A DNA stretch of 64,000 bases from Cacconaster sp045114175 (lineage in GTDB: Bacteria; Bacteroidota; Bacteroidia; Bacteroidales; UBA932), in the NCBI GenBank assembly GCA_045114175.1, contig JBGUJZ010000006.1, positions 62,001 to 126,000 on the forward strand, written 5' to 3'. A program made the position numbers and the translations under genes. Positions 7,087-17,037 of the stretch are shown piece after piece. Position 1 is the first letter of the stretch. The number at the start of each line of letters is the position of its first letter. The notes beneath the pieces were generated by a model. The model saw nothing but the letters and a program-made list of their open reading frames with translations, was not told the DNA's origin and made no database searches.

Positions 7087-10000
7087 TACGGAATCAACAC
7101 TCATTGCCGCGCCGCGGATTGCCGCCTTCACCCTCTCGGCGAAGGCGGTCTGGATTGCTTCTACCCTGATGGCGCTCAAGCGTCCTGGGCTGCATATCCT
7201 GGTGGCGGACAGCAAGAAAAACGCCTACTTCCTTTCCAGCGACCTCTACAACTTTTTTGGGGACGACACGGTTTTCCTCTTTCCCGCCTCCACCGACAAG
7301 TCGGAAACCAAAACCGCCACCGCCAAGGTGCAGCGGACAGCCGCGCTATCGGTGGTGACCGCCATGAAGGATGCCGGCAAGCCGGACGATCAGGCCGATT
7401 TTGAAGCGGCGCTCGCTCAGGCCACCTTCAATCTGGCGGCGCTGAACGCCTCCTCCTCAACCCCCGCAAAGGTTTTGGTAACCTATCCGGAGGCCTTGGC
7501 GGAAAAGGTGCTCAAAAAGAGCAAAACTCGCGCCTCAATTTTGCAAATTTCCCGCGGAGAGAAACTTTCACACGGATTTATAACAGAGTTGTTGTTTGAG
7601 AACGGGTTCAAGCGGGCCGATTTTGTATCAGAACCGGGAGAATTCGCGGTACGAGGCGGTCTAATCGACATTTTTTCGTTTTCAGACAACCAACCTTACC
7701 GTATCGATTTCTTTGGCGAGGAGGTGGATTCTATTCGCCGATTCGACGTTAATACCCAATTCTCCACCACGGAGCTGGAGCGAGTGGAAATCTTCCCGGA
7801 CCTCACCCAGAACCACGCGGAAAGCGATTTTATAGATTTTGTAACCATCCTCCCCAAGGGCACTGTCCGCTGGGATTTGACCGAAGCGGAACTGGCTACC
7901 CCCAGCGAGGCGATGGTCATCCCCCAGCCCACTTTCAACAAGAACTTTGAGATCCTGGCGGGTGACATCGAGGAGAAGTTGGCGGAGGGCTACACGGTCA
8001 CCATCCTCAGCCCGAACGAATCGCAAACCCTTCGTCTGCAGCAGATTCTGCGCGATATCGGCACCGGTGCGCGCCCCAGGTTCCTGCCGCTTTCTCTCCA
8101 TGAGGGCTACATTGATAAATCCACCCGCAACTGTTTCTATACGGATCACCAGATCTTTGAGCGCTACCACAAGATCAAGGTGCGCCGGCAGGTGGAGAAG
8201 AGCGAGCGGCTGACCATCAATGACTTGACCTCCATGCAGCTGGGCGACTATGTGGTCCATATCGACCACGGTGTGGGTCGGTTCGGCGGCCTGGTCAAAA
8301 CCCATATCGGCGGCCGCGTGCAGGAGGCCATCAAGCTGGAATACCGCGACAATGACGTGATCTTCGTCTCCATCCACGGCATCCACCGCATCTCAAAATA
8401 TCGCTCGCGCGACGACGAGCCCCCCAAGATTTACAAACTCGGCTCCAAGGCGTGGGAGAATCTCAAATCCGCGACCAAAGCCAAGGTAAAGGATATCGCC
8501 AAAGATCTGATCCAGCTCTATTCCCAGCGGCAGCAGTCGCAGGGGTTTGCCTTCTCGGCGGACACCTACCTGCAGCAGGAGCTCGAGTCATCCTTCCTGT
8601 TCGAGGACACCCCGGATCAAGTGAAAGCCACCCTCGCGGTCAAAGAGGATATGGAGAGCATCCACCCAATGGACCGCCTGATTTGCGGCGACGTGGGATT
8701 TGGAAAGACCGAAATCGCAGTTCGCGCTGCCTTCAAAGCGGTGTGCGACAGCAAGCAAGTGGCCGTCTTGGTGCCCACCACCATCCTGGCGCTCCAACAC
8801 TACAAAACCTTCTCGGAGCGCCTGAAAAACTTCCCTTGCCGGGTGGAATACCTCAGCCGCCTGCGCACCGCCAAGGATATCAAAGAGATTCAGGCGGACC
8901 TCGAGGCGGGCAAGATCGATATTCTGATCGGCACGCACCGCCTGCTTAACAAAACTGTTAAATTCAAAGATTTAGGCCTTCTCATCATAGATGAGGAGCA
9001 AAAGTTCGGGGTTACAGCCAAAGAGCGGCTGCGCCAGTTGAAGGCGTCGGTAGATACCCTGACCCTTACCGCCACTCCGATTCCGCGTACCCTGCAGTTC
9101 TCTCTGCTGGGCGCCCGCGATCTCTCCATCATCAACACACCCCCGCCGAACCGCCTGCCGGTCTATACGGAAGTGATTCATTTTGAAGACGATATCATCG
9201 CAGATATCATCAACCGCGAACTGGAGCGCGGCGGCCAGGTCTTCTTTGTCCACAACCGGGTGGAAGACATCCTCTCCATCCGCGAAATCCTCCACCGCTT
9301 GGTTCCGGAGGCCGATATCTGCGTGGCGCACGGCCAAATGGATCCGCAGGAGCTGGAGCAGCGGATGCTGGACTTCATCAACGGTGACTACGACATCCTG
9401 CTCTCCACCTCCATTATGGAGAACGGCATCGATATCCCCAACGCCAACACCATCATTATCAACCAGGCGCAGCGGTTCGGGCTTTCGGATCTGCACCAGT
9501 TGCGCGGCCGGGTGGGCCGGAGCAACGTCAAGGCCTACTGCTACCTGGTTATTCCCTCGATGGATGGCATCACGGAAGAGGCGCATCGCCGCATCAAGGC
9601 CATCGAGGCCTTTTCCGACCTGGGCAGCGGTTTCAACATCGCCATGCAGGATCTGGACATCCGCGGCGCGGGCAACCTGCTCGGCGCGGAGCAGAGCGGC
9701 TTCATAGCTGAGATGGGTTTCGAAACCTATATGCGGATCCTCAACGAAGCGATGGCCGAGCTGCCGGAGACCATCCGCCAGGAAGAGCAGGCCAACATCA
9801 AGCACCGCAAGGAGGGCATTACTGCCGCCGACTTGCCGCAAATCTTTATGAGCGAGATAGATACACAGGTAGAAACCGATATGGAAATCCTGATTCCGGA
9901 CGACTACGTAAACGTGCCTTCGGAGAAGATCCGGCTCTACCGCGAGCTCGACAACCTTAGCCGCGAGGCCGATCTGGAGAAATTCGCGCGCGGCCTGGAA

Positions 10001-10327
10001 GACCGGTTCGGTCCGATTCCGGAGCCTGTGGCCGCCCTGATGGATGTGGTCCGCCTGCGCCGCGAAGCCCAGAAGATCGGCATAGAGCGGGTAGTGCTCA
10101 AGAAGAACATGATGCTGGCTTACTTCATCCAAAACCCGATGTCCAACTTCTTCGAAACCAAGACTTTCGAGCGCGTATTGGACAACGTGGCGCGAGCCGG
10201 CAACCGCTACAGCGTGGTGCAAAACGAGACGCGGCTCTACCTCAAGAGTGTAGGCGTGACCACTGTGGCGCGCGCCGTGCAGCTCCTCCGAAATCTGGCA
10301 ACCGGCACGGAGGAGAGTCCGCTTTAG
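7076..10327 (+). CDS. mfd: Transcription-repair coupling factor Mfd
   Basis: A protein of 1083 residues, slightly shorter than E. coli Mfd (1148). In order: a UvrB-like N-terminal part (FVSEPGEFAVRGGLIDIFSF), the RNA-polymerase-interacting domain (QLGDYVVHIDHGVGRFGGL), the superfamily 2 translocase with Walker A GDVGFGKTE, DEEQ box IDEEQKFGV, motif III TATPIPRTLQFSLLG and motif VI QLRGRVGRS, then the C-terminal TRCF domain. Mfd removes stalled RNA polymerase and recruits UvrAB. The frame opens at 7067 (MVWM...); ATG 7076 (MSSNTESTLIAAPRI) is an equally good start, and both overlap the preceding gene. Confidence 0.97.
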   Translation: MSSNTESTLIAAPRIAAFTLSAKAVWIASTLMALKRPGLHILVADSKKNAYFLSSDLYNFFGDDTVFLFPASTDKSETKTATAKVQRTAALSVVTAMKDAGKPDDQADFEAALAQATFNLAALNASSSTPAKVLVTYPEALAEKVLKKSKTRASILQISRGEKLSHGFITELLFENGFKRADFVSEPGEFAVRGGLIDIFSFSDNQPYRIDFFGEEVDSIRRFDVNTQFSTTELERVEIFPDLTQNHAESDFIDFVTILPKGTVRWDLTEAELATPSEAMVIPQPTFNKNFEILAGDIEEKLAEGYTVTILSPNESQTLRLQQILRDIGTGARPRFLPLSLHEGYIDKSTRNCFYTDHQIFERYHKIKVRRQVEKSERLTINDLTSMQLGDYVVHIDHGVGRFGGLVKTHIGGRVQEAIKLEYRDNDVIFVSIHGIHRISKYRSRDDEPPKIYKLGSKAWENLKSATKAKVKDIAKDLIQLYSQRQQSQGFAFSADTYLQQELESSFLFEDTPDQVKATLAVKEDMESIHPMDRLICGDVGFGKTEIAVRAAFKAVCDSKQVAVLVPTTILALQHYKTFSERLKNFPCRVEYLSRLRTAKDIKEIQADLEAGKIDILIGTHRLLNKTVKFKDLGLLIIDEEQKFGVTAKERLRQLKASVDTLTLTATPIPRTLQFSLLGARDLSIINTPPPNRLPVYTEVIHFEDDIIADIINRELERGGQVFFVHNRVEDILSIREILHRLVPEADICVAHGQMDPQELEQRMLDFINGDYDILLSTSIMENGIDIPNANTIIINQAQRFGLSDLHQLRGRVGRSNVKAYCYLVIPSMDGITEEAHRRIKAIEAFSDLGSGFNIAMQDLDIRGAGNLLGAEQSGFIAEMGFETYMRILNEAMAELPETIRQEEQANIKHRKEGITAADLPQIFMSEIDTQVETDMEILIPDDYVNVPSEKIRLYRELDNLSREADLEKFARGLEDRFGPIPEPVAALMDVVRLRREAQKIGIERVVLKKNMMLAYFIQNPMSNFFETKTFERVLDNVARAGNRYSVVQNETRLYLKSVGVTTVARAVQLLRNLATGTEESPL

Positions 10328-10370
10328 GCACAAAGTTTGAATTAATCTTGTTCCAGTCGCGTAAAATTAT

Positions 10371-10378
10371 CATCTTTG
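10371..10378 (+). promoter_or_regulatory. Near-consensus -7 box (CATCTTTG)
   Basis: One mismatch to TAnnTTTG, 20 nt before the ATG of the outer-membrane protein gene, with a TTG about 22 nt upstream. A weak or conditional promoter at best. Confidence 0.3.
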
Positions 10379-10398
10379 CATTTCTAAACTGCACGATT

Positions 10399-11727
10399 AT
10401 GAAGCGTTCCGGTTGGTATTTTGCAATGGCTTTGCTCCTGGTTTTGGCCGGGGGTGAGGTGGTTTTTGCACAGGAATCTACCGCCGATACGGGTTACTCT
10501 CCCTATTCGCTGTTCGGCCTCGGCCAACTGTCGGGACAGGGCACAACCTACAACGCCTCCATGGCGGGCCTGGGTATCGCCACCCGCAACAACCGCTTCA
10601 TCAACGTGATCAACCCTGCGGCCGTCACGGCGCGCGAAGCCAAATCCTTCATGATGGACTTCGGCGTGTCGGAAAACAACGTGATCTATTCCGCAGATGC
10701 CGCCACTTCCGGCGACCCGGCCGCAACCGGCAAGCTGAAATCCGCCAACAACACCTTCAATATGAACCACATCATCTTCTCCTTCCCGATGTGGCAGAAA
10801 GGTGCTTTCAAGCTGGGCATCATGCCCTACAGTTCGGTGGGTTACAACCTGCGCTCATTTGAAAAATCGGACGAACTGATTGCGGAGGTGGGTGACGTGC
10901 AGTATTTCCGCATCGGCCAGGGCGGCCTCTACAAGGCATTTGTGGGTGGCGGCGTGACCCTCTGGGACAGGCTGAGCCTGGGTGTGGACGGCCAGTATTA
11001 CTTTGGTAATATTGTCCGCTACAGCTACGCCAGCTTTACCTCAAGCAGCGTCTATCGCTCCATCAATTCCGGTTGGGACAACTACCTGAGCGGCGTCAAT
11101 GCCAAGTTCGGCCTGCAGTACGAGCAGCCGCTGGGCAAGAAGCTGGCGCTGACCGTGGGTGCCACCTATCAGTTGGGTACCACCCTTTCCGGGGAGAGCC
11201 GCCGGTTCGCTTACGGTATCGCCTCTTCCACCGACACCATCACCAACGTAACCACGCCGCTGGCGGGCTACCGCATGCCGATGGAGATTGGTGCGGGCTT
11301 CACCCTGCGCAGCACCGATCGCTGGATGATCGGTTTCGACTATACCCGCCAGGACTGGAGCAACACCAACTTTGACGCAACCCCGGGCGTCAGTTTCGCA
11401 CCCGCTTGCCAGCAGTCGTTCCGCCTGGGCGGTGAGCTGACCCCGAACCGCTACGATATCCGCTACTTCCTGAAACGGCTCACCTATCACGCCGGTCTCT
11501 TCTACGAGCAGGGTTATGTTTCGCTGGGCGGCCACCAGGTAACGGACCGCGGAATCACGCTGGGCGTCTCAATCCCAGTATCCCGTTACTATAACTCTAT
11601 CTCGCTGGGAGTTACGGCGGGCCAGCGCGGAACAATCGACAACAATATGATCCGTGAAACCTACGTGACCTTCAACCTCGCGTTCAGTTTGCACGATATT
11701 TGGTTCTTAAAACAGTTGTACGAATAA
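10399..11727 (+). CDS. Outer-membrane beta-barrel protein (unnamed Bacteroidota family)
   Basis: A protein of 442 residues with a signal peptide ending near VVFAQ and then SPYSLFGLGQLSGQGTTYN and NRFINVINPAAVTAREAKSF. The latter is the N-plug-like start seen in FadL/PorV-like barrels of Bacteroidota. The rest alternates in short amphipathic strands rich in Gly, Tyr and Trp and ends in a beta-strand-like C-terminus (YVTFNLAFSLHDIWFLKQLYE). It heads a run of envelope genes (secreted TPR-like protein, lptC, PpiD-like) whose order is familiar from Bacteroidales. Its function is not known to me. Start chosen at the ATG opening the signal peptide; the frame itself extends to 10348. Confidence 0.75.
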   Translation: MKRSGWYFAMALLLVLAGGEVVFAQESTADTGYSPYSLFGLGQLSGQGTTYNASMAGLGIATRNNRFINVINPAAVTAREAKSFMMDFGVSENNVIYSADAATSGDPAATGKLKSANNTFNMNHIIFSFPMWQKGAFKLGIMPYSSVGYNLRSFEKSDELIAEVGDVQYFRIGQGGLYKAFVGGGVTLWDRLSLGVDGQYYFGNIVRYSYASFTSSSVYRSINSGWDNYLSGVNAKFGLQYEQPLGKKLALTVGATYQLGTTLSGESRRFAYGIASSTDTITNVTTPLAGYRMPMEIGAGFTLRSTDRWMIGFDYTRQDWSNTNFDATPGVSFAPACQQSFRLGGELTPNRYDIRYFLKRLTYHAGLFYEQGYVSLGGHQVTDRGITLGVSIPVSRYYNSISLGVTAGQRGTIDNNMIRETYVTFNLAFSLHDIWFLKQLYE

Positions 11728-11732
11728 ATTCT

Positions 11733-11740
11733 TATTTTTG
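11733..11740 (+). promoter_or_regulatory. -7 promoter box (TATTTTTG)
   Basis: Exact TAnnTTTG match just after the stop of the outer-membrane gene and only 4 nt before the next ATG, so a transcript from here would be nearly leaderless or begin inside the next gene. A TTG at 11716 is too close (spacer 14). Confidence 0.35.
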
Positions 11741-11744
11741 CGAT

Positions 11745-13055
11745 ATGAAAAAAGCAGCAATTATCCTTCTCGCGCTTGTCCTCAGCGTTCCTGTTTTCGC
11801 ACAGGGCAAGTTCGGTGCAGACAGTGCAGAATGCATCAAGTACCTCTCGTATTACAGCGAGTACATGAAGCAGAACAACATTGCAGAAGCAACACCGATG
11901 TGGCGCAAGGCTATCTCCATTTGCCCGCCTACCGCAAACCAGCAAATGCTCATCAACGGCCAGAAGATCCTGCGTCGCGAAATTTCTCTGAATCAGAAAG
12001 ATCCGATCCGCCGCCAGGAACTGTTGGACTCCCTCCTCTGGCTGCACGATGTCCGCGCTGAAGTTTATCCGAAATATGCGACCGCTTCGTTCAACAACAA
12101 AGCCATCGATATCATCAACTACTACAAGGCAGACAAGAAGAAGGGCTACGACCTTCTCAAGCCGCTGGTAACCACCGTGGGCGCCAGCTGCTCGCCGGCT
12201 GTCTTCGTGAACTACATGCAGCTCTCGGTGGACCTCTACAAGAACGGCGTCCTGATGCCGGACGAGGTGATGGCCAACTATACCGAGATTGCAGAGTATA
12301 TGGAGAACAGCACCGCCAAGGACATCGCGTCGGCCAAGGGAAGCGTGGAGCAGCTGCTGATCGACAGCGGTGTGGCATCCTGCGACAACCTGATCGCCCT
12401 CTTCACCCCGCGTTACGAGGCTAACCCCACCGACAAGGCGCTGCTGGCCAACATGGTGAAGATGCTCGCAACCTCCGACTGTGTGGATACCGACCTCTAC
12501 CTGAAGGCTGTCGAGTCGCTCAACGAGGTGGATCCTTCGCCGCAGTCCGCTTACTACCTCTACAAACTCTATTCGGCTCGCGATGAAAACGCCGCTGCCG
12601 CAAAGGCCCTCTCGGGTGCCATCGACCAGCTGGATCCCTCCAACCCGGACGACGTGCTCCGCATTGCGGACTACAAACTCGAGCTGGCAACCTTCACCTT
12701 CAAGAAGGTCGGCAAGAGTGCAGAGGCTGTTGCGCTGGCAAAGCAGGTTCCGGACCTGAACCCCAACCTGGCCGGCAAGGCATACTTCCTGATCGGTACC
12801 ATCTGGGGTTCCCAGAAGTGCTCGGGCAACGAGGTTGAGATTCGCGCACCGTACTGGGTGGCAGTTGATTACATGCGCAAGGCTAAAGAGGCTGACGCTT
12901 CTCTGGAATCCGAGGCCAACAACCTGATCGCACAGTACTCCCGCTACTTCCCGAACTCCGCAGACGCATTCATGTATGACGTGGTGGATGGCAACTCCTA
13001 CACGGTCAGCTGCGGTGGCATGCGTGAAGCAACGCGCGTCCGTACTTCCAAGTAA
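11745..13055 (+). CDS. Secreted TPR-like protein
   Basis: A protein of 436 residues with a signal peptide (ending VPVFAQ). It is largely alpha-helical with repeated Ala/Leu/Tyr patterns such as MWRKAISICPP, LYLKAVESLNEVDPSPQSAYYLYKLY and DYMRKAKEADAS, suggesting tetratricopeptide repeats. It sits between an outer-membrane barrel and lptC and overlaps lptC by one base (TAATG), so translation is probably coupled. A periplasmic scaffolding role in envelope assembly is an inference from this context only; no catalytic motif is seen. Confidence 0.72.
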   Translation: MKKAAIILLALVLSVPVFAQGKFGADSAECIKYLSYYSEYMKQNNIAEATPMWRKAISICPPTANQQMLINGQKILRREISLNQKDPIRRQELLDSLLWLHDVRAEVYPKYATASFNNKAIDIINYYKADKKKGYDLLKPLVTTVGASCSPAVFVNYMQLSVDLYKNGVLMPDEVMANYTEIAEYMENSTAKDIASAKGSVEQLLIDSGVASCDNLIALFTPRYEANPTDKALLANMVKMLATSDCVDTDLYLKAVESLNEVDPSPQSAYYLYKLYSARDENAAAAKALSGAIDQLDPSNPDDVLRIADYKLELATFTFKKVGKSAEAVALAKQVPDLNPNLAGKAYFLIGTIWGSQKCSGNEVEIRAPYWVAVDYMRKAKEADASLESEANNLIAQYSRYFPNSADAFMYDVVDGNSYTVSCGGMREATRVRTSK

Positions 13056-13687
13056 TGCGCAAGCACTCAGCATCATATACCTTCTACATTATAGCCGCCT
13101 GCGCGGCTATAATGCTTTATTCCGGTTGCTCCAACAAGCCGGAATCGGTGCCGCTCGACTTTGAGTTGACACCGATGCAGGTGGTCTATAACATGGAAAT
13201 CCAGCAGACCGAACGCGGCGTCACCACCATGCGGATGACGGCCCCCACGCTGCAGCACTTCGAATTCCGGAAAGACTCCATAGATCAGTCCTATGATTAC
13301 TATCCGGACGGAATCCATGTGGACGCTTACACCAGCGATGGTGCGTTGGAAACCACGGTGGATGCCGACGAGGCGCGCCACATCACCACCCCGGGCCAGG
13401 AGGAATGGAAAGCCTTCGGTAACGTGCAGATCGTGAATATCGCCAAGCGCGAACGGATGGAGTCCGACACCATCTACTGGGTGCAGGACGAAAAACGGAT
13501 CTACACCGATTGCTACGTTCGCGTTTCTTCGCCGCAGGGGGTGATGCAGGGGTATGGAATGGAGTCGGACGAGCGGGCCAACCGCACCATCCTGCTCAAG
13601 CCTTTTGACTCCTTCTCCAAGATGCAGGATTCCACGGAGGTCGTCATTGATTCGGCCAACTTTATTGGGCCATTAAAGGAAAAATGA
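13055..13687 (+). CDS. lptC: LPS export periplasmic protein LptC-like
   Basis: A protein of 210 residues with an N-terminal hydrophobic segment ending in a lipobox-like LYSGC. A beta-rich body has the LptC pattern: VVYNMEIQQTERGVTTMRMTAP, then VDAYTSDGALETTVDADEARHIT and the GNVQIVNIAKRERMESDTIYW region, where alternate strands build the beta-jellyroll. LptC passes lipopolysaccharide from the inner-membrane LptBFG complex to LptA. Placement between the TPR-like protein and a PpiD-like chaperone matches other Bacteroidales. The ATG overlaps the previous stop codon. Confidence 0.85.
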   Translation: MRKHSASYTFYIIAACAAIMLYSGCSNKPESVPLDFELTPMQVVYNMEIQQTERGVTTMRMTAPTLQHFEFRKDSIDQSYDYYPDGIHVDAYTSDGALETTVDADEARHITTPGQEEWKAFGNVQIVNIAKRERMESDTIYWVQDEKRIYTDCYVRVSSPQGVMQGYGMESDERANRTILLKPFDSFSKMQDSTEVVIDSANFIGPLKEK

Positions 13688-13696
13688 TTACTTTTG
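13665..13696 (+). promoter_or_regulatory. Promoter for the PpiD-like gene (TTG-N21-TACTTTTG)
   Basis: TACTTTTG at 13689-13696 with TTG at 13665-13667 and spacer 21 fits the Bacteroidota sigma-ABfr promoter well. It starts inside the end of lptC and leaves a leader of about 35-40 nt before the ATG at 13739. Confidence 0.7.
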
Positions 13697-13738
13697 CACC
13701 CCTAACCCAAATCGATTAAACACTAAAGATTCAACAAT

Positions 13739-15796
13739 ATGGCGGTTTTAGAGAAAATCCGTGTAAAATTCGGGATTTTAATCACCGTTCTTGTCGCACT
13801 GGCACTGTTGTCGTTCATCATCGACCCGCAGACCCTGCAGTCCGCATTCCAGATGATGTCTTCCGACAACAAGGTGGGCGAGATGAATGGTAAAAACATC
13901 AATTACAGAGAGTTCTACGAGGACTTCGACCATTATCAGAAGCTGTACTCGATGATGGGCCAGAACGTGAACAGCGAAGAAGCCCAGGCGGCTATTCGCG
14001 ACGTGGCATGGCAGGACAACTACACACGCCTCGTGTTCGCTCCCAAGGCTGAAAAGGCTGGTATCTATGTTGGCAAAGAAGAGATGTACGACCTCACGCA
14101 GGGCAACCACATCTCCCCGGTACTGCTCCAGCAGCGCCTCTTCGCCGATGAAAACGGCAACTTCAACCGCGTAGCACTCCTGAACTTCGTCCAGTCGATC
14201 GACAACGACGCAAGCGGTCAGTCCGCAGCTTACTGGAACTTCCTCGAGAAGAGCATCTATGACGCACAGCTCTATGGCAAATACGCTGCCCTGATCCGTG
14301 AGTCCGCTCTTCTGAACAACATCGAGAAAGAGCAGTATCTCGCTGAGAACAACACGACGTACGACGCCGACTATGTAGTAATTCCGCTGGGTTTCGAACC
14401 GGACAGCACCGTTACGGTCTCCGCTTCCGAAATCAAGGCTTACTACAACGACCGCAAGCACAACCTGCGCCAGCCCGCGAACCGCGACATCGAGTATGTC
14501 CTCTTCGAGGTGGTTCCTTCGCAGGAAGATATCGACGCGAAGCGTGCTGAATTTGAAGAACTTTACGAAGGCTTCAAGACAGCAGACAACCTGAAGAACT
14601 ATGTTGCCCTCCACTCCGATGCAAAGTGGGACAACACTTGGTACAGCAAAGCTCAGCTCGAAGGCGTGCCTGAATTCCAGGCAGTTGCTTTCGGCCGCGG
14701 CGCAAAGGTGAGCGCTATCCGTGAGGAAGAGGGCTCCTTCTCCGCCGCACGCGTTTTCGCCCGTGGTATGGTCTCCGACTCGGCACACGTCTATTATGCA
14801 GCCTTCGCGCTTACCGACGAATCCGCTGCTGACGAACTGGTTGCTGAGGCAAAGAAGGCCAAGACGATGCCTGAATCTTTCCGTGAACTGGGTTGGCTGA
14901 CGCAGGAAATTGCAGACGCCAATGGTCTGAGCGACCTCAACGTGGCCCTCTCGCCGGCATCCGGCAAGGTGGTCAAGGTTCGCAGCATCAACGCACAGAC
15001 CCTCTTCGTTCTCTATGTGACCGAGCGTACCCGCCCGGTGGAGAAGGTTCAGCTCGCTACCCTCGTGGGTAATGTCCTGGCATCCGAGGATACCTACCGT
15101 GACTTCCTGATGAAGGCTACCGAAGTGGCTGACAAGGCTGCCGGCAAGTACGAAAAATTCGCGGAAGTCTGCCAGGCTGAAAACCTTCCGGTGATTCCGG
15201 TTCAGAACGTGCTCGAGAGCACCCGCCGCATTGGCGTATGCGAGAATGCACGCGAACTGGTCCGTTGGGTGTTCGACAAGAAGACCAAGAAGAATTCGGT
15301 TTCCGACGTTCTGATCGTGGACAACAAGTACTACTTTGTGGCAGCCGTTACGGAGGTTCGCAAAGAGGGTGAAGTTGACCTGAAAGATGTTGCAGACCAG
15401 TTCGAGTATGCCATCCGCGCTGAAAAGAGCCTGAAGAATCTCCAGGCGAAGGTGGCTGAGGAAATCAAAGACTGCGCATCGCTGCAGGATGTGGCAAACC
15501 GCTACAACATGACGGTCAGCCACGGCACGGCGCTCTCCTTCGGTTCCCAGTATCAGGCAAATGGCAAACTGATTGGTGCACTCACCACTTCCGAGGTCGG
15601 CAAGATCTGCGGCCCGATCATCACCGAATACGGTGTGACGGTCTATCAGCTGCTGGGCAGGGAGGTTGGTTCTTACTCGACGGAAGCGGACGCTACCACG
15701 TACGCACACCAGAAAGCTGACTACACGTTGGAAGTGCTTGACCGCGTGATCTCTGAAGAGGCGCAGATCAAGGACTACCGCGCAAGGTTCTTCTAG
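13739..15796 (+). CDS. PpiD/SurA-like periplasmic folding factor (peptidylprolyl isomerase family)
   Basis: A protein of 685 residues with the PpiD layout: one N-terminal membrane anchor (residues about 13-30, ILITVLVALALLSFIID), a SurA-N-like helical chaperone region (GEMNGKNINYREFYEDFDHYQ and following), then parvulin-like segments and a C-terminal helix ending EEAQIKDYRARFF. The parvulin domains look degenerate; I cannot point to an intact active-site set, so chaperone activity without isomerase activity is possible. It has its own promoter after lptC and ends with a 4-nt stop-codon overlap (ctag) with the convergent permease gene. Confidence 0.82.
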   Translation: MAVLEKIRVKFGILITVLVALALLSFIIDPQTLQSAFQMMSSDNKVGEMNGKNINYREFYEDFDHYQKLYSMMGQNVNSEEAQAAIRDVAWQDNYTRLVFAPKAEKAGIYVGKEEMYDLTQGNHISPVLLQQRLFADENGNFNRVALLNFVQSIDNDASGQSAAYWNFLEKSIYDAQLYGKYAALIRESALLNNIEKEQYLAENNTTYDADYVVIPLGFEPDSTVTVSASEIKAYYNDRKHNLRQPANRDIEYVLFEVVPSQEDIDAKRAEFEELYEGFKTADNLKNYVALHSDAKWDNTWYSKAQLEGVPEFQAVAFGRGAKVSAIREEEGSFSAARVFARGMVSDSAHVYYAAFALTDESAADELVAEAKKAKTMPESFRELGWLTQEIADANGLSDLNVALSPASGKVVKVRSINAQTLFVLYVTERTRPVEKVQLATLVGNVLASEDTYRDFLMKATEVADKAAGKYEKFAEVCQAENLPVIPVQNVLESTRRIGVCENARELVRWVFDKKTKKNSVSDVLIVDNKYYFVAAVTEVRKEGEVDLKDVADQFEYAIRAEKSLKNLQAKVAEEIKDCASLQDVANRYNMTVSHGTALSFGSQYQANGKLIGALTTSEVGKICGPIITEYGVTVYQLLGREVGSYSTEADATTYAHQKADYTLEVLDRVISEEAQIKDYRARFF

Positions 15797-17031
15797 GAAA
15801 TCCCTTCCGGGCTGGCAACGGCCCTGGCAGGATGCATCTTTGCGGCCGAGATGGCGGGAGCCATTCCGGCCGCAATTCCTATTATTAAGGCCGTAATAAT
15901 TCCTGCGCAGAGATGTCCGGCAGACAGGGTGACGGGGATAGGGCTCCGGCGGAGCAATAGCGTCAGCAGCCAAACGGCCGAAAGGCCTGCACAGCCGCCC
16001 GCCAGCGAAAGGGTAGCCGCTTCGGTGAGAAACTGCAACGAAATGGTGCCCCGAGTGGCTCCCAGCGCCTTTTGGATGCCGATTTCGCGCGTGCGCTCCT
16101 TCACAGCCACAAACAGGATGTTGGCGATTCCAAAACCGCCGATCAGCAGTGAAAACAGGCCGATAATCCAGCCAATCGTATCGATCAGCGAGAAGAGGTC
16201 ACCCATCTCCCGTATAATAAAGGAAAAGCGGTTCAGCGCAAAGTTGTCCGGAGCGGCCGGATCTAAGTGGCGGCACTGCCGCAACAGGGTGCGCAACTCC
16301 GCGTCGATGGTCTCCGCACTGACACCCGGTTTGGGCTGGACGGTGATGGTGGCCCGGGTATCCGCCGCACTGAAAAGCGTCCGCGCCGCCTCGCCGGGAA
16401 TTACCACGGAAGCGTCGATATCCGCCAGGCTCACCGCGCTGATTCCGCTGCGCGCGAAGACTCCGATAATGTCGAACCGCCGGCCGTCAATGGAGAGGCT
16501 CTTTTCGTCCGGATGGGCATCGGCATAACCGGCCCCGACCAACGCTACCGCACCCCCATTAGCCAATTCAGTGGAAGAAAACGTTCGCCCCTGCGCAATA
16601 GGGTTATGCACAGCGAGTTGCCAATTTCCCCACACCCCAAGTATGAGGTCACTGTGTGCACATTGTGTGTAACCTATTAGGTCGATATTAGTTCCATTTT
16701 CTGCCAGAAAGCGATACTCCTCGCGCGTCACCGGCGGCCGGCCCAGGTAATCCCACCAGCGCAGGCCGCCCTCCTCGTCGAAGTCCGGTTCCAGGGGAAT
16801 CTGTTCCACCAGGACCAGGTCTCCGCCAAAATCGGCAAAGCCGTCGTTCATGGTTTTGTGCACCGAATCCACCAGGGTCAGTGCAGCCACGGTTGAGAAG
16901 ATACCGATGGCAATTCCGGCCAGGGACAAGCCCGTCCGGAAGCGGTCGCTCCGAAACTGGCTGACAGCCAGCGCGACACTTTCGCCGACACTCCTTGTGA
17001 GAGCGCCGGCCCAAATCCAAAATCCCTTCAT
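15793..17031 (-). CDS. ABC transporter permease, MacB/FtsX type
   Basis: A protein of 412 residues: an N-terminal membrane helix (about 33-55, TGLSLAGIAIGIFSTVAALTL), a periplasmic MacB-PCD-like domain, and a C-terminal FtsX block with three helices around GWIIGLFSLLIGGFGIANILF, the conserved VAVKERTREIGIQKALGAT, and CAGIITALIIGIAAGMAPA. Such permeases work with an ATPase and often an outer-membrane partner to export macrolides, peptides or lipoproteins. No cognate ATPase lies next to it; the LolD-like ATPase at 60.4 kb is far away. It begins 6 nt after the mutS stop, so the two are likely one transcript. Confidence 0.88.
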   Translation of the reverse strand: MKGFWIWAGALTRSVGESVALAVSQFRSDRFRTGLSLAGIAIGIFSTVAALTLVDSVHKTMNDGFADFGGDLVLVEQIPLEPDFDEEGGLRWWDYLGRPPVTREEYRFLAENGTNIDLIGYTQCAHSDLILGVWGNWQLAVHNPIAQGRTFSSTELANGGAVALVGAGYADAHPDEKSLSIDGRRFDIIGVFARSGISAVSLADIDASVVIPGEAARTLFSAADTRATITVQPKPGVSAETIDAELRTLLRQCRHLDPAAPDNFALNRFSFIIREMGDLFSLIDTIGWIIGLFSLLIGGFGIANILFVAVKERTREIGIQKALGATRGTISLQFLTEAATLSLAGGCAGLSAVWLLTLLLRRSPIPVTLSAGHLCAGIITALIIGIAAGMAPAISAAKMHPARAVASPEGIS

Positions 17032-17037
17032 TTCCTT

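Noticed and set aside
13778..15973. Long open frame of 731 codons on the minus strand through the PpiD-like gene
   Set aside because: It is antisense to a clearly recognisable gene, has no recognisable domain or promoter, and is rich in Arg/His/Leu, as expected from the complementary strand of biased codons.
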